Of a stretch of 64,000 nt of DNA, positions 23,201 to 34,048 are shown one piece after another; position 1 is the stretch's first letter, and each line of letters opens with the position of its first letter. Source of the stretch: Mercenaria mercenaria (lineage: Eukaryota; Mollusca; Bivalvia; Venerida; Veneridae); the NCBI RefSeq assembly GCF_021730395.1, contig NC_069362.1:78384001-78448000 (forward strand), read 5' to 3'. Under the pieces are notes generated by a model. It was not told where the DNA came from. It saw only the letters and a list, made by a program, of their open reading frames with translations, and did no database searches. The position numbers were made by a program, and so were the translations under genes.

Positions 23201-25371
23201 TTCATATTTTTACAAGTCAGGGTCATTTCAAATGGCTGAGCTAAAGGTAGAAAAATCTTCAAACGATATATTCTCCTAAATAGCTGGTTTGATTTGGAAA
23301 TAATTTATCATATATTACATTCATAGGCATCATCCTGCAAGCTTTTACATTTTCTTTTGATTCTTCGAATATATGCCACCAAAACTAAAAAGAAAAAAAT
23401 CTTCAAACCTTCAAACCAGTGGTCCAATTTTAAAATTATTTGACAGCATTGTTTCTTTGGGTTTGTCAAAAACATAGCCACCAGACACCTTTCTTTATAT
23501 GTCTAAAGTGAAAACTTTAAAAAGCTCGTTTATCATATTTATACCTTTTAATATCTTACGCGATTGGAAAACCATTTATATTGGAGATATATTGTACTCC
23601 TTTTCCGTCAGTCTGTCGACACTAAATTTAGGACCGTTTCAAAGCCTGTCAGTATGCGCGTCTGAAGTTTTGAGCCTCATGGAACCATTCAATGGGCAAT
23701 AAAACACAGTAAATTTGAGAGAATTAACTCGAAAGTATCGTGCATGTAGAAACCAAATAAAGACAAGGAAATTCATTGATGCAAGCATCAAAGACGCCGC
23801 CAAGTGTTGTGTCTGAAGTACATTTACTGCAACATGAGAAATTACCTAATCGTTACTGTATTAGACTGTCTGGTTACAAATTATCAACATTAGCACATAA
23901 TACAATATATGTTATAAACTGTTAAAAAGCAGTCAAGAATAAACATGATGTATTACCATGCAATACAAATCCTCTACCTGCAATGACCATGACATTGCGA
24001 GTTGGCGGTCCCTTTACATACAAAGTTAAAGTTATTATTTCACCAACTAAGGTTTGCACCTGTGGAAAGTTATTATATGCAGGTATATGTGTATGAAGTT
24101 TCACATAAATGCAGTTTGTTGGGAAATGAGGAAATGCTGAAAGGTAATTATTTCAGAGATGTGGTTCACAGAAACCATTAGTTTTATTATCATAATGTAA
24201 TGAGTGTTTTCTTTTCACTGACTACTCACCTACATTATAGATTTCAGGATTCAGATTATATACAGCATTTTACTGTTTCCGTTGCCAAAGCAACCAAAAT
24301 TTTTGTCCAAGAAAAGAATGATATAACATACATAATCTCTATATTGCCCCTATACACAAAGCAAATGTCATGAACCTTTCTTATATACTTTTGGAATATC
24401 ATAGATTTCAGTTTTTTCGGACGAATGGTAAACCTGAAGTCCTCTTTGGTTGAACCGTAGGGTTACTAGAAATATGTCAGTGTCTGGTTACGAGAAATTT
24501 AGCAAGCATAATAACCCACTGCTACCTGGTATAAATTCCATTGTATCAGGTAAGTAAGTCATACGAAGGTCAGAAATAGTAAACTTGACTTAGAGTAGCC
24601 TCCCTTATCAATAAATCGGATCAACATTTTGACGAATTTTTAAATAAAAAATATTTTCTGATCTTCAAATAAGGAGAGGAATGACAAATAACATTGTTTT
24701 ATATCACATGATAATTTGCATAACATACATTTTTGACGTTTTCTTTTTGTTTTTTTTTTGTTTATTCACTAAAATCTATTGTGCAATATCGTGGGTCCTT
24801 TAACACACTATTCACTTTGTTCTATTTCTCGTTTCGAAACTATTCATAACTATCTTTACATGGTCCAAAATAAAAGTGTATCCCATATACTCGACACCGC
24901 CAGGATAATTCAACAATCTATTTCAGATTTTACCTGCCGTCAGTGGTGCTGCTATGTTTTGCCATTCCATCGATAGTTCCTGTGTATTTTTGGGGAGAGA
25001 ATCTCATCACTGCCTTTATGTTATGTGGTCTGTTGAAGTACTGTGCTATACTGAATGCCACGTGGTTTGTGAACAGTATAGCTCATCTTTGGGGTATGAG
25101 ACCCTATGACGTTCGTATTAATCCAGCTGAAAATAGACTTGTCGCAACCGTTGCCATGGGTGAAGGTTTCCACAACTACCACCATACGTTTCCGCAAGAT
25201 TATTCCACCGCCGAGTTCAAATGGTTTCTTAACTGTTCGACGTTGTTTATTGACATGTTTGCATTTTTCGGACTTGCTTATGACAGAAAAAGTATGCCAA
25301 AACCATTTATTGAGAAGCGAAGACAACGGACTGGTGATAATAGTGCACTTGCTGGAAGAAAAATAAAATGA
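17054..25371 (+). CDS. SCD: Stearoyl-CoA (delta-9 acyl-CoA) desaturase, gene A
   Basis: Four coding exons, 17,054-17,288, 17,486-17,616, 21,564-21,769 and 24,927-25,371, join in phases 1, 0 and 2 to give 338 residues; vertebrate SCD is about 355-360. The enzyme is an ER membrane di-iron desaturase that puts the cis-delta-9 double bond into palmitoyl- and stearoyl-CoA with cytochrome b5 as electron donor. Present are the first membrane hairpin (VWRNVILMTTLHIAAIYGLY), the three histidine boxes HRLWSH, DHRVHH and HNYHH, the metal-site segment NSIAHLWG and the ADPHNAKRGFFFSHVGWLL block. All splice sites are GT-AG. Start chosen because MSPRAG is shared with gene C and follows the acceptor at 17,045. 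Gene C is its close duplicate; gene B is a more distant one. A promoter with a DR1 site lies upstream. Confidence 0.95.
17486..17616 (+). CDS. SCD: Gene A coding exon 2 (histidine box 1)
   Basis: Encodes TLILYWLSGIGITAGAHRLW and SHRSYKAKLPMR; the HRLWSH box supplies di-iron ligands. Acceptor TTTCAG at 17,485, donor CAG|GTAACT, phase 0 end. Confidence 0.95.
18217..19578 (+). mobile_element. Helentron-associated (HINE/pearl-like) element in intron 2 of gene A
   Basis: The left end AGCTCACCTG (18,217-18,226) is answered by CAGGTGAGC at 19,544-19,552. Then come the hairpin AGGGCCATCATGGCCCT (19,558-19,574) and terminal TCTTG before T-rich flank. CTTCGTCCGT-type microsatellite follows the left end. 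The core has about four units of roughly 155 bp (CTTGTGAACACGATAGAGAC...) and then about five units of roughly 115 bp (TTGAAATTTGGATGACATGT...). Same structural class as 702-1,727. Absent from the same intron of gene C, so it arrived after the duplication or was lost there. No coding sequence. Confidence 0.65.
20094..20284. mobile_element. Palindromic MITE in intron 2 of gene A
   Basis: The 191-bp sequence folds almost completely on itself: TACCACAGTCACACATACGG at the left is matched inversely by CCGTATGTGTGACTGGGGTA at the right, and the arms continue (AAGCTACGTCGAGCTACGGA against its inverse) almost to the centre. In gene C the site at 50,061-50,070 reads GGTTTAAACG without it, so the insertion point is known to within a few bases; flanking target repeats are TA or TTA-like. 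Confidence 0.8.
20356..21029 (-). pseudogene. Broken copy of the nested cysteine-rich secreted-protein gene
   Basis: Clearly homologous to the intact minus-strand gene at 50,120-50,860 and at the same place in intron 2. The first 79 residues from ATG at 21,029 (signal peptide MTMDFFCVLVFLSFLSALNV, then QCLAFSLGGVSRIHSYVCCN) are open; a TAA replaces the codon for the tyrosine after GGSTNK. The remainder is recognisable but has further small losses, including part of the cysteine-rich C-terminus. It decayed after the block duplication while the other copy stayed open. Confidence 0.8.
21300..21540. repeat. Short minisatellite upstream of exon 3 of gene A
   Basis: About ten copies of a 22-23 bp monomer built on GAATACTGACAT plus a variable half (ATGCAACACA or GCAGTAGCATA type). 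It is the same monomer as the 3.5-kb array at the matching place in gene C. The copy nearest exon 3 reads TACGAAC (21,533-21,539) in place of TACTGAC. Confidence 0.9.
21564..21769 (+). CDS. SCD: Gene A coding exon 3 (histidine box 2)
   Basis: Encodes NDIIEWARDHRVHHKYSETD and the RRGFFF-type block (AKRGFFFSHVGWLLVRKHPD). Acceptor CAACAG at 21,563; donor CGGAA|GTAAGT, phase 2. The protein sequence is identical to exon 3 of gene C. Confidence 0.95.
21770..24926 (+). other. Intron 3 of gene A
   Basis: No gene recognised. From 21,770 to about 23,755 much of it aligns with intron 3 of gene C (54,805-55,925), though gene C has deletions. The stretch at about 23,760-24,905 has no counterpart in gene C: an insertion here or a deletion there, no terminal repeats noticed. 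Acceptor TTTCAG at 24,926. Confidence 0.6.
24927..25371 (+). CDS. SCD: Gene A coding exon 4 (histidine box 3, C-terminus)
   Basis: Encodes the last two membrane segments (FYLPSVVLLCFAIPSIVPVY and ITAFMLCGLLKYCAILNATW), the metal-site NSIAHLWGMRPYD, the third box GEGFHNYHHTFPQDYS and a basic tail ending GRKIK-stop. An ORF-only reading would start too late, at the methionine codon at 24,943, in another frame context; the splice acceptor defines the true exon start. Confidence 0.95.
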
Positions 25372-25561
25372 TATGTGCGTTATTCCTATTTCTGTTAGGC
25401 ATATTTTGAGTCAACGTTCTGTTATAGTTTTTGATTATTACCTCGTGTTGTGATGATTAAATATGTTTGCTCAGAAATGTTTTACTTATTTTTCTGAATA
25501 CATTTACATATATATAGAAAGAAAAAGATATTCTTGTTATGCAGTAAAATATACAATAAGA

Positions 25562-25567
25562 AATAAA
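25562..25567 (+). terminator. Probable polyadenylation signal of gene A
   Basis: AATAAA about 190 bp after the stop codon; the same hexamer in the same context (GAAATAAAAGCCGTCAAGAC) follows gene C at 56,563-56,568. Confidence 0.5.
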
Positions 25568-25809
25568 AGCCGTCAAGACAATGATAGTTATATCTTTAAA
25601 AGTATAATTTTATCATTATTACATACAGCATTCATTACCTGATCTCAACCGGTTGAACTTAAAGGCATTATCTAAAGCAGACTTTTGAATGCACGAAGAA
25701 AATGTAGAAGTGCCTTTCTTTTATCTAATCCTTCAGAGCTCCTTGCTAAACGATATTTTTTTTACTCGAACTGTGAAATCATTTAACTTGGGTGGTGGTG
25801 GTGATGGTG

Positions 25810-25844
<35 letters not shown>
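25810..25844. repeat. (TG)n microsatellite
   Basis: About 16 TG units after a GGTGAT-rich lead-in, in the 3' flank of gene A. The matching place near 56,820 in block 2 is a G-run instead. Confidence 0.9.
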
Positions 25845-25845
<1 letters not shown>

Positions 25846-27126
25846 TGGGGAGTGGGGCTTGAATTCGTTATATTTGGGATTTGGTTTCGTGGATTGACCT
25901 AACCGATAGATCCACGAAAATTAGTCCCTCACAAATATTAATGATATCACATTCTTGAATCATGAGTGTGTTTAAAATCGTTTCATTTTGATAACATTAA
26001 ATAAAGGTACATTCTTTGATAAATTGTTCTCGTGTACACACCATTTGTGTATTAAAGGCATGTATTTTAATGCTCCACTTTCTTGATTCACCGAAAATGC
26101 TGACCCAACTGAAACATCAGGTCTGCTATTACTTTTACTGTCAGTAAAGTAGTACGTTCCACAGAAACTTTGCTGTTTCTATAGATTTCTTTTTATGTTT
26201 TCTTGGGCATGAAACAGTAACAAAACTGGAAATAGGTGATACACATGAATAATTGTACTTGATGTCCTCTTTAAAGAACAATTACATAGATTAATCAAAA
26301 CCATATCCTAAGTCAGTCTTGAGTAAACTTGCATAAAAAGTTTGGTTAACATGTTAAAAGTATATATCCCATATCATCGATGGTGGGATTTATTTAATAC
26401 GAGTTACCATAGTATTGCGTTCAACCATCGAAGTGCAAAAAGCAGTATAAAATAAAACATGCAGCCCATATGGCTTACTGTACGGAACGTAACGTTGCAT
26501 AAAAAATATAAGCGCAAATGTTTATACATCTGTAGCAGATAACAATAAAAACGAAAAGAAAAAAAGAAATTAAGAGTTATTTACTGAAGTGTGTTCATGT
26601 ATGCAATATAATTGTATAACCTACAATTCAAGAAGATCTCTATTGACATGGGTTATGAGACTCGTCATGAATTCGGAATTTCTCTGTGTACGGTACATGA
26701 CACTTGTATGTCATGCCAATGTTCTTATATCTACAATGTGATTAAATATTTAGGAATCGCAGTGTCTCTGACGTGACAGTCTGTACTGTTTACGTTGTAA
26801 AGATAGTCTTCAGGTCGAGGCACACTGAACGAAGTCTCCTTTTAATTTCACTTCAAAACAGATTTCCTTCAAAGACAAGAATATGGCTTTTTGGCTGTTT
26901 TATATTCCAGTATTTTCGACCTAAACTAAATTGCAACTTTCTACTTCTTTGTACTATACTTTTAATTATGTACAGGTGATTTTGTATTTCTATTTACTTC
27001 CTACGTGGTGCCATTGTGTCTTATTATCTCTCGCAGTCTCATATACGTCAATCATCATGATCATTTATACAGATGTGTTCATTGTTATTTCTCTGTAGAA
27101 TATCTTTCCAGTACGAGAACATCTTA

Positions 27127-27593
27127 TAGGTCAGAGACCACCAATTCAAAAAAGTACAGGGAACTTACTGGGAATGAGGTAAGTGTATACCTGGTAATAA
27201 GGTAACGTCTGTGCGTTCTGATTGGTCAGTCATGTAAACAAACCCAGGAAGTGATTATTTTTTCAAAATTCATATTTTTTCACTGCATTTACAGTATTTT
27301 ATTATACATTTTGACAAAATTTGCTACATTTTATGTGTATTGAAAAAAAGTTTTATCAAACGAATTTCTCCCGCCATGTCAATGATGTAAACAGGGGGTC
27401 GTCTCATTCACACGAAAATTACTTAAATAAAGTATCACTATTCATGTGTTTTTCGTCCGATATTTTGGTAGAACTAAGATAGTTCTTGAAAAACTTTTAA
27501 TTAGATATACATGTTTCGATGTATGGAAGGCCGTACACGCCATAATGTTACAATGTCAGTCTATGGGAAAACAATTGGTGGTCTCTAACCTAT
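27127..27593. mobile_element. MITE copy 1 of the array
   Basis: Bounded by TAGGTCAGAGACCACC and GGTGGTCTCTAACCTA with TA at the junctions, so a TA target duplication is likely. Inside lies a perfect 5' splice-site match, GAG|GTAAGT (GT at 27,179), kept in all four copies (also at 28,153, 29,128 and 30,609). Non-coding. Confidence 0.75.
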
Positions 27594-30500
27594 AATAGAG
27601 CTAAAACATGACTTTCGTCGGAAGTCATCACAGGTATTGAAAATGGCCACAAATCTGTTGTAAATGAGGTAGAAAGACGTTTTCGTGCAAAAATAAGCGT
27701 GAAATTTGATTTTTTTTTAAATTTTGGCCTCTTTTTTTTTAACAGGTGTGCCCATTTTTATCTGAGCTTTTTGGCTAAAAAGGATCATTTTTATCTCTGT
27801 AATGTTAGAGAATGATCAAAATTACTAGACCTTATTTCTGTTTTTTACGGAATGAATCGTATTTCAGCTTCCAAGTCAAATCAAAAGCAGACAACTGAAA
27901 TTTTCACGAAAAATTGCAATCTGACGACGACAGGGACTGAGCCTGGGCATATAAATCGACAGGGGGTGACCTCAGTAATCTGTCCATATCTTTCTTAAAA
28001 CTGAACATTTCTTGATGAAACTTTGTAAGACATTTGGTATTGGATCATGTTTTACAATATCACTGTAAAATTGGAAAATGATATATGAAACATTCATCTA
28101 TAGGTCAGAGACCACCAATTCAAAAAAGTACAGGGAACTTACTGGGAATGAGGTAAGTGTATACCTGGGAATAAGGTAACGTCTGTGCGTTCTGATTGGT
28201 CAGTCATGTAAACAAACCCAGGAAGTGATTATTTTTTCAAAATTCATATTTTTTCACTGCATTTACAGTATTTTATTATACATTTTGACAAAATTTGCTA
28301 CATTTTATGTGTATTGAAAAAAAGTTTTATCAAACGAATTTCTCCCGCCATGTCAATGATGTAAACAGGGGGTCGTCTCATTCACACGAAAATTACTTAA
28401 ATAAAGTATCACTATTCATATGTTTTTCGTCCGATATTTTGGTAGAACTAAGATAGTTCTTGAAAAACTTGTAATTAGATATACATGTTTCGATGTATGG
28501 AAGGCCGTACACGCCATAATGTTACAATGTAAGTCTATGGGAAAACAATTGGTGGTCTCTAACCTATAATAGAGCTAAAACATGACTTTCGTCGGAAGTC
28601 ATCACAGGTATTGAAAATGGCCACAAATCTGTTGTAAATGAGGTAGAAAGACGTTTTCGTGCAAAAATAAGCGTGAAATTTGAATTTTTTTTTAAATTTT
28701 GGCCTCTTTTTTTTAACAGATGTGCCATTTTTATCTTAGCTTTTTGGCCAAAAAGGATCATTTTTATCTCTGTAATGTTAGAGAATGATCAAAATTACTA
28801 GACCTTATTTCTGTTTTTTTTACGGAATGAATCGTATTTCAGCTTCCAAGTCAAATCAAAAGCAGACAACTGAAATTTTCACGAAAAATTGCAATCTGAC
28901 GACGACAGGGACTGAGCCTGGGCATATAAATCGACAGGGGGTGACCTCAGTAAACTGTCCATATCTTTCTTAAAACTGAACATTTCTTGATGAAACTTTG
29001 TAAGACATTTGATATTGGATCATGTTTTACAATATCACTGTAAAATTGGAAAATGATATACGAAACATTCATCTATAGGTCAGAGACCACCAATTCAAAA
29101 AAGTACAGGGAACTTACTGGGAATGAGGTAAGTGTATACCTGGGAATAAGGTAACGTCTGTGCGTTCTGATTGGTCAGTCATGTAAACAAACCCAGGAAG
29201 TGATTATTTTTTCAAAATTCATATTTTTTCACTGCATTTACAGTATTTTATTATACATTTTGACAAAATTTGCTACATTTTATGTGTATTGAAAAAAAGT
29301 TTTATCAAACGAATTTCTCCCGCCATGTCAATGATGTAAACAGGGGGTCGTCTCATTCACACGAAAATTACTTAAATAAAGTATCACTATTCATATGTTT
29401 TTCGTCCGATATTTTGGTAGAACTAAGATAGTTCTTGAAAAAATTTAATTAGATATACATGTTTCGATGTATGGAAGGCCGTACACGCCATAATGTTACA
29501 ATGTAAGTCTATGGGAAAACAATTGGTGGTCTTAACCTAAAAGCACTCCACTCAAAATTTAATTGATGTCGGATTTATCACAGCAGCTTTTACACTTGGG
29601 AAATAGGCTAGCCAACTTTAAAGTTATGACATGGTTATGTGCAAAAATAGCGGAAATTTAATTTTTTAAAATATTGGCTTATTTTTTAACATGTCCATTA
29701 TTATTTGAGCTTTTGCAAAAAGGATCATATTTCTTATTCACTGTAATGTTAGAAAATGATCAAAATTACTAGACCTTTTTTCTGTTTTTTACGGAATGAA
29801 TCGTATTTCAGCTCCAAGTCAAATCAAAAGCAGACAACTGAAATTTTCACGAAAAATTGCAATCTGACGACGACAGGGACTGAGCCTGGGCATATAAATC
29901 GACAGGGGGGGACTCAGTAAACTGTCCATATCTTTCTTAAAACTGAACATTTCTTGATGAAACTTTGTAAGACATTTTGTATTGGATCATGTTTTACAAT
30001 ATCACTGTAAGATTGGAAAATGATATACGAAACATTCATCTATAATAGAGCTAAAACATGACTTTCGTCGGAAGTCATCACAGGTATTGAAAATGGCCAC
30101 AGATCTGTTGTAAATGAGGTAGAAAGACGTTTTCGTGCAAAAATAAGCGTGAAATTTGATTTTTTTTTTAAATTTTGGCCTCTTTTTTTTTTTTAACAGG
30201 TGTGCCCATTTTTATCTGAGCTTTTTGGCCAAAAAGGATCATTTTTATCTCTGTAATGTTAGAGAATGATCAAAATTACTAGACCTTATTTCTGTTTTTT
30301 TTACGGAATGAATCGTATTTCAGCTTCCAAGTCAAATCAAAAGCAGACAACTGAAATTTTCACGAAAAATTGCAATCTGACGACGACAGGGACTGAGCCT
30401 GGGCATATAAATCGACAGGGGGTGACCTCAGTAAACTGTCCATATCTTTCTTAAAACTGAACATTTCTTGATGAAACTTTGTAAGACATTTGATATTGGA

Positions 30501-31023
30501 TCATGTTTTACAATATCACTGTAAAATTGGAAAATGATATACGAAACATTCATCTATAGGTCAGAGACCACCAATTCAAAAAAGTACAGGGAACTTACTG
30601 GGAATGAGGTAAGTGTATACCTGGGAATAAGGTAACGTCTGTGCGTTCTGATTGGTCAGTCATGTAAACAAACCCAGGAAGTGATTATTTTTTCAAAATT
30701 CATATTTTTTTCACTGCATTTACAGTATTTTATTATACATTTTGACAAAATTTGCTACATTTTATGTGTATTGAAAAAAAGTTTTATCAAACAAATTTCT
30801 CCCGCCATGTCAATGATGTAAACAGGGGGTCGTCTCATTCACACGAAAATTACTTAAATAAAGTATCACTATTCATATGTTTTTCGTCCGATATTTTGGT
30901 AGAACTAAGATAGTTCTTGAAAAAACTTTTAATTAGATATACATGTTTCGATGTATGGAAGGCCGTACACGCCATAATGTTACAATGTAAGTCTATGGGA
31001 AAACAATTGGTGGTCTCTAACCT
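27127..31023. repeat. Tandem array of a TIR element plus spacer between genes A and B
   Basis: Four copies of a roughly 467-bp element with about 19-bp inverted ends (left AGAGACCACCAATT, right AATTGGTGGTCTCT) start at 27,127, 28,101, 29,076 and 30,557. Between them lies a roughly 510-bp spacer (ATAGAGCTAAAACATGACTT... to ACATTCATCTA) in near-identical copies, plus one more diverged spacer at 29,541-30,046. The same 62-residue frame seen twice (28,785 and 30,266) is spacer sequence, not a gene. In block 2 the uninterrupted site GAGAACATCTTAAAAGCACT is at about 58,865-58,884, so the whole 3.9-kb array sits at a single point of the older sequence. Confidence 0.85.
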
Positions 31024-31249
31024 AAAAGCACTCCACTCAAAAATTTAATTGATGTCGGATTTATCGCAGCAGCTTTTACACTTGGGAAATAGGCTAGCCA
31101 ACTTTAAAGTTATGACATGGTTATAGTGCAGAACACAATGGGAAACAGTTTAATATTTAAAAAGGTATTTATACTATGTCAGAAATTGACTATTACAACA
31201 ACAGGAAACAAGTATTTGCTGTCTTTACACTGTTCTGTTTTCAGAAAGT

Positions 31250-31481
31250 ATGTCACCACAAGCTCGTTTCGAAGAGCACTTTGCCGCTTTGAAAGTTGCT
31301 GACGAAACCATAGACATGCTTGACCTGACGCCGGCCATTTCTGAGGAACCGTAACCGGAAATAAATCGTCCACCAGTACAGATTGTTTGGCGGAACGCGA
31401 TACTGATGGGGTCGTTACATCTTGCTGCGCTGTATGGACTGTATCTCATACCAAATGCGAAGATATCAACATTTGTTTGGG
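31250..31481 (+). pseudogene. SCD: Gene B exon 1, with nonsense codon
   Basis: Begins MSPQARFEEHFAALKVADET, diverged from genes A and C, then conserved RPPVQIVWRNAILMGSLHLA. Stop TAA at 31,352-31,354. Donor GG|GTAGGC, phase 1. Confidence 0.8.
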
Positions 31482-32215
31482 GTAGGCATTCTCCATCAAA
31501 GTTTGGTATTTACACAGACAGAAAAGCAATTGAAACCTTACCTATTAAAACGTGAGTTGTATAAAAAGAAAATGGGCCCAGACATGGAAGGAAATTAACC
31601 GTCTTTTCTTTCATATACAAAAATGATATACGAATTTCTTCAACGCTTGTCTGTGCAGCTCCCCAATGCAGCCATGTGAGATCTCATTTGTTTCATTTTT
31701 CCCCAGATATAAAAGACTTTTTAGTCAAAGCTTTCTTGAATATTCAACTTTTTGAATTTATATGAACTATATTTACTTCCCATGTAAAGTTACAGTCAGT
31801 TGGATAGCGAAAACTACATGTTTTGTCGCCAGCTTGTAAGATAGTTTTAGGTCAAGGCGAACAAGGCATTATATATGGTGCATTTATATACATTTCCAAA
31901 ATCTGGAACACGGCTAGCGCAGAAAAATGGTTTGAAATATCACAGGATTTACCAGCGAACAACAAATTCATGTATCGATTTGAAAACAGCGGTTCCATTC
32001 AACTGAGAACTCTAAAGAAATTTCATCTGCATTTACATGTATTTTGACGCAAAATCAATTCCTGTAAATGTCCTTACCGCTTAGTTGACACATACACTAT
32101 TATAGCTCCAGTAATTGAAATATTTATGGTTAGAAACTCCCAAATGCTTTTACCACTTAGTATAGTAGAAACCATTCAATACTATCTGTCTTAAGTTCTT
32201 TCATTTTCTTTACAG

Positions 32216-32346
32216 CATATTTTCTGTACATTATTGGGGGACTTGGTATTACGGCAGGTGCTCACAGACTATGGGCTCACAGGTCGTACAGGGCGCGGCT
32301 GCCAATGAGGATCGTTCTAGCCGTATTCAACTCTTTGGCTTTCCAG
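32216..32346 (+). CDS. SCD: Gene B exon 2 (histidine box 1)
   Basis: 131 nt, the same length as in genes A and C. Encodes AYFLYIIGGLGITAGAHRLW and AHRSYRARLPMR. Acceptor TTTACAG, donor CAG|GTATGA. Confidence 0.9.
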
Positions 32347-33963
32347 GTATGAACGAATATCCCAGACTGTAGGGGTAGCGTTACTGCGTCTAATGCAGAG
32401 TTATATTGAAGGATAATCCTCATACTTTATAAGCAAGTATGTAACTCCCACATGTAGTGGAGAGACATGTTGATTTAGAGCTCTCTGTCTGTCTGTCTAC
32501 CTGTCATAAAGTTTGTGCACACAACTGCTACTACACCATTAGGCGGATTTACACAAAACTTTCAAAAAGTGATAATTGCCAAGCCTAGTTATACATGTCG
32601 TTCTCCGTTTCGGTGATTTTCAGCGGAGTTATGGTCCTTGATTTGTCATATTTTACCTTGTCCGCGCAACTGCTCCAATACCACTAGGAGGAATTACACC
32701 AAACTTCTCAAATGTGATTATTGCCATGCCTAGTTATGCATATCGTCGGTATGTTCTGGTTCGGTAGTTTTCAGTAGTTAACTTATGGCAATTTATTCAT
32801 CAAATTTTATGATGTTTTGGCCACTTCTGTTATATGATAAGGCAGATTTCCACCAAACCCATGCCATGAATATCCTACCACTTTAGATTTCATACAGTTT
32901 GCTGGGTTTTAGTGATGAATATAGCCAGTCTATCCCTCTGATCCATGACATTCCGTGCAAAGCATGGTTGCAAATTCATTCCGTGCAAAGCATAATTGTA
33001 AATTATCTAAATACATGTACACTGCTCACTTGCGTACAAATTAAACCAACTATCAGACAAATCGAGTCTGCAATATTTACTATTTGTTTTGTCCTCATTG
33101 CTTCTGAGGGATCTATTTTTCAGATTTTGTTAGGGCCTAATATATTATGTTGTTATTAAGTGATTAAGTATATATCACATGATATCTATTTCAAGAAAAA
33201 AAATAAATAAAAACAAAAACATTAGATAATTTTAGGATTTTATTTAATGATAACATCCTTACATCATTTAAAGATGTTTCAGCAAATAACCTTTTTATTT
33301 ACACTACAGTATGTTCTTTGATTTTAATGCCGACCGTAACTTTGTAAATTCTTGTCCGGGCTGTAATTCTGTCATCCATGAAGGAATTTTGAAATAGTTT
33401 GGCATAAATATATTAACCTTTATGAGACGACGTTTCATGTGTAACACTCAGACCCCTTTCTACAATGTCAAGGTCACACTTAGAAGTCAAACAGTCTGTT
33501 TTGTGTCCGGATCGTAACTTTACCATTCATCAAGAGGTTTGAACCCTAGCTCCAAGGTCAAGGTGTTAACAGGGTTATTTTTGTGTCCGATCCATATTTC
33601 TGCTATCCATGGAGAGATTTTGAAATATCTTGGCATAAATGGTAACTATAATCAGACAATGTGTCACGCGCAAGACCCAGATCCCTTGCTCAAAGGTCAG
33701 TGTCATATTTAGAAGTCATATCATAATAGGTCTTTACGTGTCCGATATATAACTCTGTTATCCATGAGGGGGTTTTGAAACAACTTGGCATAAATGTTTA
33801 CCATAAGGAGGCAATGTGTTACGCGCAAGACCCAGACCCCTAGCTCCAAGATCAAGTTTACACTTAGAAGTCAAGTGAAAGGTTAAGAGGGTCTGTTTCA
33901 TATCCGATTCGTAACTCTGTCATTAATGATGTTACAATCTAAATATTTTAAGATTTTGTACCA

Positions 33964-34048
33964 ATTGCAAATTAGCTCAGTGGTAAAGCATACAGTCCAT
34001 GTTAAACAGATCTTTTACCGTGTGGGTTCGAATCTCACCATTGACATT
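33964..34048 (+). repeat. tRNA-derived SINE head
   Basis: ATTAGCTCAGTGGTAAAGC is a good polymerase III A box and GGGTTCGAATCTC a good B box, about 50 bases apart, followed by a T-run. The middle does not fold as a proper anticodon arm, so a working tRNA is unlikely. Confidence 0.5.

Larger units (their letters stand above)
7483..27126 (+). repeat. Segmental duplication, block 1 (carries desaturase gene A)
   Basis: The sequence is collinear with 42,250-58,876. Matching stretches include 7,483-7,740 with 42,255-42,490, 8,460-8,690 with 42,557-42,725, 15,110-17,330 with 44,398-47,260, introns and exons of the desaturase, the nested minus-strand gene, and 25,372-27,126 with the downstream flank of gene C up to about 58,872. 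Block-specific insertions interrupt the alignment: the foldback element at 8.76-14.14 kb, the Helentron-like element in intron 2, the MITE at 20,094, and roughly 1.15 kb of intron 3 (about 23,760-24,905) that block 2 lacks. This is by-eye alignment. Confidence 0.8.

Noticed and set aside
25021-25326. 101-residue minus-strand frame and 86-residue plus-strand frame over exon 4 of gene A
   Set aside because: Shadows of the desaturase coding sequence.
26773-26979. Small gene behind desaturase A (and the related frame at 58,662-58,958)
   Set aside because: The sequence is shared by block duplication but the frame is not preserved between the two copies, and the composition is not protein-like.
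28785-30454. Two identical 62-residue frames (28,785 and 30,266) as a duplicated gene
   Set aside because: They lie in the spacer of the MITE array, and other spacer copies do not keep the frame.
33964-34048. Functional tRNA gene
   Set aside because: A and B boxes are present but no consistent anticodon arm or acceptor pairing was found.
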